A stretch of 10,814 bases of DNA from an uncultured Clostridia bacterium. GTDB taxonomy: Bacteria > Bacillota > Clostridia > Peptostreptococcales > Anaerovoracaceae. Positions 1-6,766 of this stretch are shown piece after piece. A program made the position numbers and the translations under genes. The DNA lies in NCBI GenBank assembly GCA_937889655.1, contig CALBZG010000025.1, positions 1 to 10,814 on the forward strand, read 5' to 3'. Each line of letters starts with the position of its first letter. Within the stretch, counting starts at the first letter, position 1. A model generated the notes under the pieces. The model had not been told where the DNA came from and did not search any database. It saw only the letters and a program-made list of their open reading frames with translations.

Positions 1-7
1 ACAATAA

Positions 8-17
8 CGATATATCG
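8..17. promoter_or_regulatory. Candidate operator palindrome upstream of the DUF2975 operon
   Basis: CGATATATCG is a perfect 10-bp palindrome in an AT-rich stretch that also carries AATAAC/AACAAT direct-repeat-like elements. It ends 18 bp before the -35 box at 36. The operon encodes its own XRE-type regulator, so autoregulation at this site is a reasonable inference. The window begins only 7 bp upstream, so further operator copies may be missing. Confidence 0.3.
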
Positions 18-35
18 AATAACAATAAATAAATG

Positions 36-64
36 TTGACAAACAATAAACACAACATTATACT
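36..64 (+). promoter_or_regulatory. Sigma-A promoter of the DUF2975-xre-DUF4173 operon
   Basis: A consensus -35 TTGACA (36-41) and -10 TATACT (59-64) are separated by exactly 17 bp. Transcription would begin around 70-72, giving a leader of about 30 nt. It is the only strong promoter seen ahead of the first four genes. Confidence 0.8.
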
Positions 65-85
65 CAAGGTGAAGTTAAACATCAG

Positions 86-91
86 AAAGGA
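86..91 (+). promoter_or_regulatory. RBS deciding the start of the DUF2975 gene
   Basis: AAAGGA touches the ATG at 92 with no spacer, which is not functional geometry, but lies 9 nt ahead of the in-frame ATG at 101. This favours 101 as the real start. Confidence 0.55.
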
Positions 92-100
92 ATGCAAAAT

Positions 101-547
101 ATGTGGACTCCATCTAAATCCGTTTTGCTGTCGTCGGTTTGTACTAAAATCGTTATCGGCCTGGTGGCTGCCCTGGCTATAACAGCGCCGGCTTTGGTCG
201 AGAGCTATCTATCCTATGCCGCCAAGGATCCGAATATCGCACAACCGCTGTTGATCACGGTTTATGCCAGCTGCGTTCCATCCATGGCCGCGCTCATCAG
301 CCTTGACCGCCTACTTGCCAATATCAAAAGAAATGAAGTTTTTATCGAAAAAAATGTTAAGCTCCTTAGAATCATTTCCTGGTGCTGCTTTGCCATCGCA
401 TTCATTTTAGCCGTATCAGGCTCCTATTATATCCTATTATTAATGATCGCTGTTGCTGCTGCATTTTTCGGTCTTATTTTGAGAGTGGTCAAAAACGTGA
501 TCGAGCAGGCAGTCGTCATTAAAAATGAAAATGATTACACCATTTAG
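101..547 (+). CDS. DUF2975 family membrane protein
   Basis: A small integral membrane protein of 148 residues (151 if the ATG at 92 is used), of unknown biochemical function. Four hydrophobic segments are visible at about residues 14-36, 48-68, 88-108 and 110-130. The loop before the third helix, with N-E-V-F followed by E-K-N-V-K-L-L-R, matches the usual DUF2975 pattern of 'N-x-I-F...N-x-K-x-L-R'. In Bacillota this family is typically encoded directly beside a small YozG-like XRE regulator, and that is the arrangement here: the regulator starts 17 bp downstream. The gene is first in the operon behind the promoter at 36-64. The family assignment rests on these motifs and the neighbour. A role in sensing or modulating regulator activity at the membrane is inference only. 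Confidence 0.85.
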   Translation: MWTPSKSVLLSSVCTKIVIGLVAALAITAPALVESYLSYAAKDPNIAQPLLITVYASCVPSMAALISLDRLLANIKRNEVFIEKNVKLLRIISWCCFAIAFILAVSGSYYILLLMIAVAAAFFGLILRVVKNVIEQAVVIKNENDYTI

Positions 548-564
548 ACAGGAGAGTTTCAACC

Positions 565-783
565 ATGGCGATAATTGTCAATCTTGATGTTATTATGGCT
601 AAACGAAAAATATCAGCCGGCGATCTGTCAACAAAAATTGGCATAACACCCGCTAATCTTTCTATATTGAAAAACAACAAAGCAAAAGCCATCCGCTTTT
701 CTACGTTGGAAGAGATCTGCCGGGTTTTAGATTGCCAGCCCGGTGATATTCTGGAATTCGTGAAGGAGGATCAGGGCAAATGA
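565..783 (+). CDS. XRE-family HTH regulator, YozG-like
   Basis: A 72-residue protein that is essentially one helix-turn-helix domain of the Cro/C1 type (HTH_26/YozG-like group). Seen in the sequence: an N-terminal beta-strand-like MAIIVNLD, the helix 'VIMAKRKISAGDLSTKIG', the recognition-helix region 'ITPANLSILKNNKAKAIRFSTLEEI', and the diagnostic C-terminal C-Q-P-G-D-I-L-E-F. Length and motif order are those of full-length family members, so it is intact. It has no sensor domain, so any signal must come from a partner, plausibly the DUF2975 protein encoded just upstream. AGGAGAG at 550-556 lies 8 nt before the ATG. The stop overlaps the next start in an ATGA arrangement (780-783), implying translational coupling. 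It probably regulates its own operon, perhaps through the palindrome at 8-17. Confidence 0.92.
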   Translation: MAIIVNLDVIMAKRKISAGDLSTKIGITPANLSILKNNKAKAIRFSTLEEICRVLDCQPGDILEFVKEDQGK

Positions 784-2330
784 ATGATCGTATAAATACT
801 TCAACGGCCAACTTAGTTTCATATACGTCCTTAGATAGAGCATTTGCAGCTTCAATGCTGGTTTGTGGGTTTTTATATTTAAATTTGATCAAACCGATCA
901 GTTTCGGCGCCGGGGTGAGTATTTTTACTGCCGTGCTGATGGTTGTGACGATTTTCTACCTGAAAAAAAGTGGAGTCGTGTTAACCAAAGAAAGCGCGAT
1001 ATGGGCAGCACCGTTGTCTTTGTCTGCTATGAGTTTTATTATTTTCGACAATTGGGCCTTGAAAGCGCTGAACTTCGTCTTTCTCTCGCTCATGTATTTA
1101 TATTGGGTGAGCGTGTCCTCAAACAGTAGGGTGGACGGCAAACTGTCCTCGTATATTATTGGAGATCTGCTGAACCAAATACTCATCGTTCCGTTCTCAA
1201 ATTTCATATGCTGCTTTGGCGCCGTTAGAAGCGGGAACGCCAGCAATCGGCAATGGAAGGGATTTTTTGGGGCGCTGACCGGGGTGCTCGTTTTTCTGCC
1301 GGTACTGATCCTGGTAGTCAACCTTTTGATCGATGCAGATGCGGCATTTGAAAGCGTTGCAGAAAAAATAAAGTTTTCCATATCGGAAGATGTCTTTGAA
1401 TACTTGCTGCAAATCATTCTGGGCATTCCGATCGCCTGTTACCTCTTTGGATCGGTCTTTGGAAACCGTTATAAAAAGCATACCGGCAGGATCACAAAAG
1501 GGTCCATTGACAAAACCGCTGCCGGGATTCAGTTTGCTCCTAAGATAACAGTATATGCAGCATTGACAGCTTTGAATATTATTTATATCATATTCTTTAT
1601 CGCCGGCGCTTCTTATTTCTTTTCGGCCTTTTCAAACGATCTCCCCGGAGCCATGACATATGCAGAATACGCTAGAAGGGGTTTTTTTGAACTCTGTGCC
1701 GTATCGGCAATCAATCTCATGGTAACCGTGGTTGCAATCGTCATTACCGAAAGGGAAAACAAAGAAATCGGAGAGATCCCAAAGGCCTTGAAGATGGAAA
1801 TTGCAGCGCTGTGTATCTTTACGCTTATGCTCATCATCACTGCCATAAGGAAAATGATCCTTTATATCGATTATTACGGTCTTACTCAGTTGAGAGTCTA
1901 CACCACCTGGTTTATGTTCGTCTTATTCATCATATTTATCATCGTAGCCTTGAGGCAAATCAAGACTTTTGATTCGGCAAGAGTGATCGCTGTGACTGTG
2001 ATTTTGGGGTTTCTTCTACTCACATATAGCAATGTGGATGGCAATATTGCGAAATACAATATTGAAAGATTTGAAGAAGGCACTCTTCGGACAATTGATG
2101 CTGAGGCCCTTTCGGAGCTTTCTGACGGGGCAGTGCCGCATATATACGAACTCTATAAAGAGACCCGGGATGAAAGCCTGAGGCAACAACTTGCTGAGGT
2201 TTTGGCTGTTGAACAGGCCACGGATGACGGGGACCCCGACTATGAGGAGACATTCAGGGATTTCAATTTGCAAAAGTCTAACGCAGATCAAATCAGGGCT
2301 TTAATTTCCCAATCAGAAGGAACGATTTAA
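780..2330 (+). CDS. DUF4173-type polytopic membrane protein
   Basis: A 516-residue integral membrane protein with roughly ten or more hydrophobic segments between residues 25 and 425 and a soluble, acidic C-terminal tail of about 90 residues. Features resembling DUF4173 proteins are a helix ending in 'L-I-D-A-D-A-A-F' (around 185-192), a 'Y-Y-G-L-T-x-L-R-V-Y' loop (around 363-372) before another membrane span, and the post-membrane segment 'N-V-D-G-N-I-A-K-Y-N-I-E-R' followed by 'L-S-D-G-A-V-P-H-I-Y-E-L' (around 421-455). Length is normal for the family. AAGGAGGA at 763-770 lies inside the regulator gene, 9 nt before the ATG, and the two genes overlap by 4 nt. Biochemical function is unknown. 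The related DUF4153 label is an alternative family call. Confidence 0.8.
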   Translation: MNDRINTSTANLVSYTSLDRAFAASMLVCGFLYLNLIKPISFGAGVSIFTAVLMVVTIFYLKKSGVVLTKESAIWAAPLSLSAMSFIIFDNWALKALNFVFLSLMYLYWVSVSSNSRVDGKLSSYIIGDLLNQILIVPFSNFICCFGAVRSGNASNRQWKGFFGALTGVLVFLPVLILVVNLLIDADAAFESVAEKIKFSISEDVFEYLLQIILGIPIACYLFGSVFGNRYKKHTGRITKGSIDKTAAGIQFAPKITVYAALTALNIIYIIFFIAGASYFFSAFSNDLPGAMTYAEYARRGFFELCAVSAINLMVTVVAIVITERENKEIGEIPKALKMEIAALCIFTLMLIITAIRKMILYIDYYGLTQLRVYTTWFMFVLFIIFIIVALRQIKTFDSARVIAVTVILGFLLLTYSNVDGNIAKYNIERFEEGTLRTIDAEALSELSDGAVPHIYELYKETRDESLRQQLAEVLAVEQATDDGDPDYEETFRDFNLQKSNADQIRALISQSEGTI

Positions 2331-2387
2331 CGGTGCGGCAGAGTTATTGAAATTTATTGTTTGTTCACTTAAAGGATTTTTCAGATC

Positions 2388-2393
2388 GGAGGA
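2388..2393 (+). promoter_or_regulatory. RBS supporting the ATG at 2407
   Basis: GGAGGA lies 13 nt before the ATG at 2407, which is long but acceptable. The upstream in-frame TTG at 2347 has no recognisable Shine-Dalgarno sequence, so the shorter gene start is preferred. Confidence 0.5.
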
Positions 2394-2406
2394 CAGGTTA
2401 TCATCG

Positions 2407-3009
2407 ATGAGCAAAGTTGAAAAGACCATTATAGTAGTGGTATTGGCTGCTATGATAATTTTTGCCGGGCGCATGTTGTGGGGAGAATCCTATAAGGGAT
2501 TTATCGGGGAACCACAGCAGACGATGCTGGCAAGTCCGATCCAGACAAATATTTCAGGCAGTAACGGGGATGTGCGGCTTACTCTATTGGCCCAATATAT
2601 CATTGAAGGCGTTGTCAAAAGTAAAGAACTGTATCTTCTCGACTATCCTTCGCAAATATCGAAGTACGATTTGGCTTTGGCCTGGGGCGACTTGAATAGA
2701 GAGGGTATCGACGAACATATCAGCTATTCACAAAGCGGGCGCTGGTATTGCTATCGATATTCAGAAGATAGTCCTGTGAATCAGAACTACATATCAAATC
2801 ATTCCGCAAATGTTCATCTGATCCATCGCGATGGGGAGATCCTCAGAAAAATAGTCCTGGCATCGGGGGGCAGCCATGTTAGGATCAAGGGTTTTCTAGT
2901 CAATGTCCACTTTGACTCAGGTTCATGGGAAACCAGTCTTTCCAGAAGCGATACCGGCAACGGGGCCTGTGAAATCATGTATGTCACTTCCTTTGAGATA
3001 CTTGAATGA
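2407..3009 (+). CDS. Single-helix membrane-anchored protein of a conserved uncharacterised family
   Basis: About 200 residues from the ATG at 2407. A positively charged start (MSKVEK) is followed by one transmembrane segment at about residues 7-24 and then a soluble domain probably outside the membrane. The soluble part carries motifs I recall from a widespread family of unknown function: 'Q-I-S-K-Y-D-L-A-L-A-W-G' , 'S-Q-S-G-R-W-Y-x-Y-R', 'H-S-A-N-V-H-L-I', 'G-x-L-V-N-V-H-F-D', and near the C-terminus 'L-S-R-S-D-T-G-N-G-A-C-E-I-M-Y-V'. The invariant-looking S, H, R, D, C and E residues hint at a structured active or binding site, but no activity is known to me. It is the last gene of the operon, 76 bp after the DUF4173 gene and just before the terminator. 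An extension to a TTG at 2347 would add 20 residues but lacks an RBS. Confidence 0.8.
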   Translation: MSKVEKTIIVVVLAAMIIFAGRMLWGESYKGFIGEPQQTMLASPIQTNISGSNGDVRLTLLAQYIIEGVVKSKELYLLDYPSQISKYDLALAWGDLNREGIDEHISYSQSGRWYCYRYSEDSPVNQNYISNHSANVHLIHRDGEILRKIVLASGGSHVRIKGFLVNVHFDSGSWETSLSRSDTGNGACEIMYVTSFEILE

Positions 3010-3020
3010 TTCAGCGATCC

Positions 3021-3052
3021 AAGACCTCTGAAAATTTTCGGAGGTCTTTTTT
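3021..3052 (+). terminator. Rho-independent terminator of the first operon
   Basis: AAGACCTC (3021-3028) pairs perfectly with GAGGTCTT (3041-3048), and the run of T continues to 3052. The loop contains the self-complementary GAAAATTTTC, which could lengthen the hairpin. It lies 12 bp after the stop codon at 3009 and cleanly separates the membrane module from the metabolic operon. Confidence 0.9.
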
Positions 3053-3100
3053 GTATTATTATATGCCTGAGCTGATGCTTTGGTTAATGTTAAAACTTCA

Positions 3101-3129
3101 TTGACCGGGCAGGAAAATAATGTGATAAT
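3101..3129 (+). promoter_or_regulatory. Extended -10 sigma-A promoter of the metabolic operon
   Basis: The -35 TTGACC (3101-3106) and -10 GATAAT (3124-3129) are 17 bp apart, and a TG at 3121-3122 forms an extended -10 element. Transcription would start near 3136, about 43 nt before the SDR gene. No operator-like inverted repeat is obvious around it. Confidence 0.75.
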
Positions 3130-3178
3130 ATTAAGACAATTGAGATGATTCCGAAATACTGCATTAGGGGGTGCATAG

Positions 3179-3979
3179 ATGTCCCAAACATTTGTTGAAT
3201 TTAAGAACCAGGTGTGCGTTATTACAGGTGCCGGAAGTCCCAACGGGATTGGATTTTCTGCAGCGAAAATCCTGGGAGGCTTGGGAGGCAGGATAGCGAT
3301 CATTTCTACCACTGACCGGATTTTTCAGCGAGCGATGGAGCTTCAGGAAGCAGGAATTGTAGCCAGGGGATATGTTGCGGATTTAATGGACAGGGAGGCG
3401 GCAAAAAGACTCATCCATTCGATCGTCTCCGATTTTGACAGCATCGAAGTTCTGGTAAATAACGCGGGCATGACCCAGGTAGGCCAGCAGGAAGATTTTG
3501 CGGACTTTCTAAGCATGACATATGAAAGTTGGGATATTACAATTAACAGAAATTTGAACACATGCTTCAATGTAACCAAAGAGGTCCTTCCATACATGAT
3601 CAAAAATAAATACGGAAGGATCGTAAATGTATCCTCTGTGACTGGCCCTATCGTCAGCAATCCCGGAGAGGCAGCATATAGCGCCGCCAAGGCAGCCATA
3701 CTGGGTATGAGCAGATCCATTGCCATCGAAGCGGGCAAATACAACATCACGATAAATTGTGTGCTACCTGGCTGGATCGCTTCCGGATCACAAACGGAAA
3801 GCGAAGCTGCGGGCGGGATCCATACACCGATTGGCCGCGGAGGGACCCCCGAAGAAGTGGCGAATGCAATTGTTTTTCTGGCATCGAAGGAAGCTTCGTA
3901 TATTACAGGCGAATCGGTAATTGTGGATGGAGGCAATACCATCCAGGAATATAAAGGCCCTACTGAACTATATTATTAA
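3179..3979 (+). CDS. Short-chain dehydrogenase/reductase (SDR), FabG-like
   Basis: A complete 266-residue classical SDR, expected to be a cytosolic NAD(P)-dependent oxidoreductase interconverting an alcohol and a ketone. Seen in order: the nucleotide-binding glycine motif T16-G-A-G-S-P-N-G-I-G25 (the slightly lengthened TGxxxxxGIG form), D68-L in the adenine-binding position, NNAG at 94-97, the probable catalytic Asn125, Ser153 in 'NVSSVTG', and Tyr167-S-A-A-K171. The C-terminus ends with the usual 'S-Y-I-T-G-E-S-V-I-V-D-G-G' motif. AGGGGGTG at 3166-3173 precedes the ATG by about 5 nt. It is the first gene of a four-gene operon with two PLP enzymes and a homoserine dehydrogenase homologue, so the substrate is more likely an amino-acid-derived alcohol or hydroxy acid than an acyl carrier protein. 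No fatty-acid genes are nearby. The substrate is inference; the fold and catalytic tetrad are clear. Confidence 0.93.
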   Translation: MSQTFVEFKNQVCVITGAGSPNGIGFSAAKILGGLGGRIAIISTTDRIFQRAMELQEAGIVARGYVADLMDREAAKRLIHSIVSDFDSIEVLVNNAGMTQVGQQEDFADFLSMTYESWDITINRNLNTCFNVTKEVLPYMIKNKYGRIVNVSSVTGPIVSNPGEAAYSAAKAAILGMSRSIAIEAGKYNITINCVLPGWIASGSQTESEAAGGIHTPIGRGGTPEEVANAIVFLASKEASYITGESVIVDGGNTIQEYKGPTELYY

Positions 3980-4036
3980 GCAAGGTTGTACTCTTCGATA
4001 AAAAATTTAGCCGATACAAATAGATAACGAATGAAA

Positions 4037-4041
4037 GGAAG
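4037..4041 (+). promoter_or_regulatory. RBS deciding the start of the class III aminotransferase
   Basis: AAAGGAAG around 4034-4041 lies inside the reading frame opened by the ATG at 4031, and 4-7 nt before the tandem ATGs at 4046 and 4049. The ATG at 4031 itself has no Shine-Dalgarno sequence upstream, so 4046 or 4049 is the probable start. Confidence 0.6.
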
Positions 4042-4045
4042 AATA

Positions 4046-5401
4046 ATGATGAGGATCGATAGAGAAAAACTCAAGGCTCAAATGGCCTCTGAAATAAAAA
4101 TGTTCGAAAAGAATCATCCTAAATCCGGAGAGCTTTTCCGAAGCGCTCAGGACAGCCTGCTTCAAGGTGTACCGATGAATTGGATGACTAAATGGGCTGG
4201 CAGCTATCCGGTATTTGTGTCTAACGCTAAGGGTGCGCATTTTCAGGATGTTGACGGCAACGATTATCTCGATCTCTGTCTGGGCGACACTGGATCAATG
4301 ATCGGCCATGCTCCGGATGCCGCTGTGAAAGCCATTACGGAGTATGCGAAGCAAGGTACGACATTTATGCTTCCGACTGAAGATGCAATTTGGAACGGTG
4401 CTGAACTAGGAAGAAGATTCGGCATGAAATTTTGGCAGTTTTCAACCAGCGCGACTGACGCAAACAGATTTGCCCTAAGGCTTGCCCGAGAAGTGACTCA
4501 AAGACCAAAAATCATATGCTACAACTGGTGCTACCATGGCACGGTGGATGAAACAGTAGCAATCATAGATGAAGCGACAGGAAAGACAATCGCAAAGCCG
4601 GGCAGCCTCGGACCACAATGCGACCCTGCCATCACGACGAAAGTCATCGAGTGGAACGATATCCAGGCCCTTGAAAACGCGCTGAAAGATGGAGACGTGG
4701 CCGCTGTATTGGCAGAGCCGGTGATGACCAACTGCGGCATTGTGTTGCCGGATGCGGGTTATCATGAAGAATTGAGAAGGCTTACGAGAAAGTACGATAC
4801 GCTGATCATTATTGATGAGACCCATACGATATGCGCCGGTGTCGGGGGTTGTACAAAAGAGATGGGCCTTGAACCTGATATCGTCGTTGTGGGCAAAACC
4901 ATAGCCGGGGGCATCCCGACAGCTGCTTATGGATTCAGCGAAGACCTGGGGCGAAAAGTTGCAGCGGTGATCCCGCCGGAGTTGTGCGACATTGGTGGGA
5001 TCGGCGGCACTTTGGCAGCCAATGCTTTGAGTATGCATGTCATGAAAGCGGTACTAGAAGAAATCCTGACTCAGGAGTTTTATGACAAGAACATCCCCCT
5101 GGCTGCCCGCTTCAACCAGGGAGTCCAAAGCGTGATCAGCGAATTTGATCTCCCTTGGAATACAGTGCAGCTGGGCTGCAGGACGGAATACTGGTTCAGA
5201 AAAGAGCCGGCCAGGAATGGCGGTCAGGCTGAAGCGGCTGTGGATTTTGAACTCGATCAGTATATGCATCTTGCATCCTTGAACAGGGGCATATTGATGA
5301 CTCCGTTCCATAACATGGCTTTGATCTGCGCGGAGACCACCGAAGCAGATATTGACAGGCATACCGAAGTCTTCAGAGAAATCGTCAGAAATATCCTTTA
5401 G
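4046..5401 (+). CDS. Class III (GSA-like) PLP-dependent aminotransferase
   Basis: A full-length fold-type I enzyme of 451 residues. PLP-site features, numbered from the ATG at 4046: a phosphate-binding turn S133-T-S-A-T-D-A-N140, where many relatives have 'S-G-T/S-E-A'; the ring-stacking 'C-Y-H-G' around 162-165; D257-E-T-H260, whose Asp contacts the pyridine nitrogen; and the Schiff-base lysine K284 in 'V-V-G-K-T-I-A-G-G-I-P'. Late residues 'N-R-G-I-L-M-T-P' are typical of glutamate-1-semialdehyde aminomutase-like and beta-amino-acid transaminases. It should move an amino group between an amino acid or amine and a keto compound or aldehyde. No haem biosynthesis genes are present, so HemL itself is unlikely. 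It starts 66 bp after the SDR gene and ends 45 bp before the class V enzyme. An upstream ATG at 4031 would add five residues. The specific substrate is not identifiable. Confidence 0.9.
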   Translation: MMRIDREKLKAQMASEIKMFEKNHPKSGELFRSAQDSLLQGVPMNWMTKWAGSYPVFVSNAKGAHFQDVDGNDYLDLCLGDTGSMIGHAPDAAVKAITEYAKQGTTFMLPTEDAIWNGAELGRRFGMKFWQFSTSATDANRFALRLAREVTQRPKIICYNWCYHGTVDETVAIIDEATGKTIAKPGSLGPQCDPAITTKVIEWNDIQALENALKDGDVAAVLAEPVMTNCGIVLPDAGYHEELRRLTRKYDTLIIIDETHTICAGVGGCTKEMGLEPDIVVVGKTIAGGIPTAAYGFSEDLGRKVAAVIPPELCDIGGIGGTLAANALSMHVMKAVLEEILTQEFYDKNIPLAARFNQGVQSVISEFDLPWNTVQLGCRTEYWFRKEPARNGGQAEAAVDFELDQYMHLASLNRGILMTPFHNMALICAETTEADIDRHTEVFREIVRNIL

Positions 5402-5434
5402 AGAACATTTCGATAGCGTTTACAGTTGTCTTTT

Positions 5435-5441
5435 AGGAGGT
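5435..5441 (+). promoter_or_regulatory. RBS deciding the start of the class V PLP enzyme
   Basis: AGGAGGT sits 5 nt before the ATG at 5447. It lies within the longer in-frame reading frame from the TTG at 5426, making that TTG an unlikely start. Confidence 0.85.
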
Positions 5442-5446
5442 GTACA

Positions 5447-6718
5447 ATGGAGAATTTTAAGTTTGATTTGGATTTTGTAAGAGAGCAGTTCCCTGCATTG
5501 AGCAAGACAGTCAACGGGTATCCGGCGGCATTCCTTGATGGCCCCGGAGGTACGCAAGTCCCAAGGTCAGTGGTGGAAAAAATAAACGATTATCTTTATT
5601 ATCACAATGCCAATTCTCACGGTGTATTCAAGACGTCAAAGGAAAGTGACAGCGGGTATTGGAAAGCCAAAGAGACTTTAGCCGACTTTTTAAACTGCAA
5701 TGCCGAGGAAATCGCCTTCGGCGCCAATTCCTCCACAAATAATTTCATGCTGGCAATGGGGCTGCTTCGAGGCATGAAGCCGGGAGATGAAGTCATCATT
5801 ACGGATATCGACCATGAAGGAAATCGTTCTCCATGGAGGACCCTTGAGGATTTCGGGATCGTGGTAAAAAGCGTCAAGGTGAGTCCCGAAACCTATATGC
5901 TGGACTTGGAGGATTATAAATCCAAACTTTCCAGCCGGACGAAAGTGGTGGCTGTAAACTGGGCATCCAATGCAACGGGAACCATCACGGATGTCAAGAC
6001 GTTTGTCAGGCTTGCCCATGAAGTGGGAGCTGTCACTGTAGTGGATGCAGTCCATTATGCATTGCACCGATCCATAGACGTCAAGGATATCGATACAGAC
6101 TTCCTGATATGCTCAGCGTATAAGTTCTTCGGCCCGCATCTTGGGGTGCTATATGCAAAAGAGAGTGTGGGCATCAAAGTCAAAACCGTACGAGTGATGG
6201 CTGACGACAACAAAGAAATGCCTTGGAAATTTGAAACAGGGACGCCTGCCATGGAGCTGGCCGCCGGTGCCGCCGCTGCGGTGGAATTCATAGCCGGGAT
6301 CGGAAAAAAACATGAACAGTATTTTATGGATCAACTGGAGGGACTCAGCGGCCGCAGAAGGATGGTTGTTGCCGGCATCAACGCCATCGAAGCCTATGAA
6401 GAGCCTTTAGCCTATAAACTCAGAACAGAGCTGGCAGCGATCCACAGAGTCAAAGTGTACTGTTCCCCGGAAGGCAATCCTAAAACTTCAACGGTGTCAT
6501 TCACGGTGGAGGGAGCTAATGCTAATGACGTAGCAAGGTTCCTGGCAGAGAGAGGGTTGTTTGTATGGGATGGCGATTTCTATGCGATACATATCGTAAA
6601 CAATGTATTGAAGCTGACTGACCAGGGCGGACTGGTTCGGATCGGACTTGCCCCATATAATACTTCAGACGAAATCGAGAGAACTATTCAGGCTGTCAAA
6701 GATTTTTGCAAAATGTGA
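5447..6718 (+). CDS. Class V PLP enzyme, cysteine desulfurase-like (VC1184-type)
   Basis: A complete 423-residue fold-type I PLP enzyme of the class V aminotransferase family. Near the N-terminus it has 'F-L-D-G-P-G-G-T-Q-V-P', characteristic of the 'cysteine desulfurase-like' TIGR01976 group. Further on are 'N-S-S-T-N-N-F' in the phosphate-binding region, 'D-H-E-G-N-R' (the His that stacks on PLP in SufS relatives), D200-A-V-H203 contacting the cofactor, and the Schiff-base K226 in 'S-A-Y-K-F-F-G-P-H'. The loop where true group II desulfurases carry the persulfide cysteine instead reads 'G-L-F-V-W-D-G-D-F-Y-A' (around 370-380) with no Cys, so sulfur mobilisation is unlikely and no Fe-S assembly genes are nearby. 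The reaction is unknown. Kynureninase- or epimerase-like chemistry on an amino acid is possible. It is third in the metabolic operon, 48 bp before the homoserine dehydrogenase homologue. Confidence 0.88.
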   Translation: MENFKFDLDFVREQFPALSKTVNGYPAAFLDGPGGTQVPRSVVEKINDYLYYHNANSHGVFKTSKESDSGYWKAKETLADFLNCNAEEIAFGANSSTNNFMLAMGLLRGMKPGDEVIITDIDHEGNRSPWRTLEDFGIVVKSVKVSPETYMLDLEDYKSKLSSRTKVVAVNWASNATGTITDVKTFVRLAHEVGAVTVVDAVHYALHRSIDVKDIDTDFLICSAYKFFGPHLGVLYAKESVGIKVKTVRVMADDNKEMPWKFETGTPAMELAAGAAAAVEFIAGIGKKHEQYFMDQLEGLSGRRRMVVAGINAIEAYEEPLAYKLRTELAAIHRVKVYCSPEGNPKTSTVSFTVEGANANDVARFLAERGLFVWDGDFYAIHIVNNVLKLTDQGGLVRIGLAPYNTSDEIERTIQAVKDFCKM

Positions 6719-6766
6719 TTTAAAAGATTTGAGATAGACATAAGGACTTGGCGGGAGGAGGCGACT

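Noticed and set aside
956..1426. Long open frames on the minus strand throughout the window
   Set aside because: They lie antisense to well-supported genes with recognisable domains, lack good RBSs and show no recognisable protein motifs, so they are shadows.
2347..2406. N-terminal extension of the single-helix protein from a TTG start
   Set aside because: No Shine-Dalgarno sequence precedes the TTG, while GGAGGA precedes the ATG at 2407, which places the membrane helix at the natural N-terminal position.
3179..3979. SDR gene as a true FabG of fatty acid synthesis
   Set aside because: It has FabG-like motifs, but no fatty-acid genes are nearby and its operon partners are amino-acid-type enzymes, so the specific name was withheld.
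5426..5446. TTG start adding seven residues to the class V enzyme
   Set aside because: The extension contains the AGGAGGT ribosome binding site itself, which serves the ATG at 5447.
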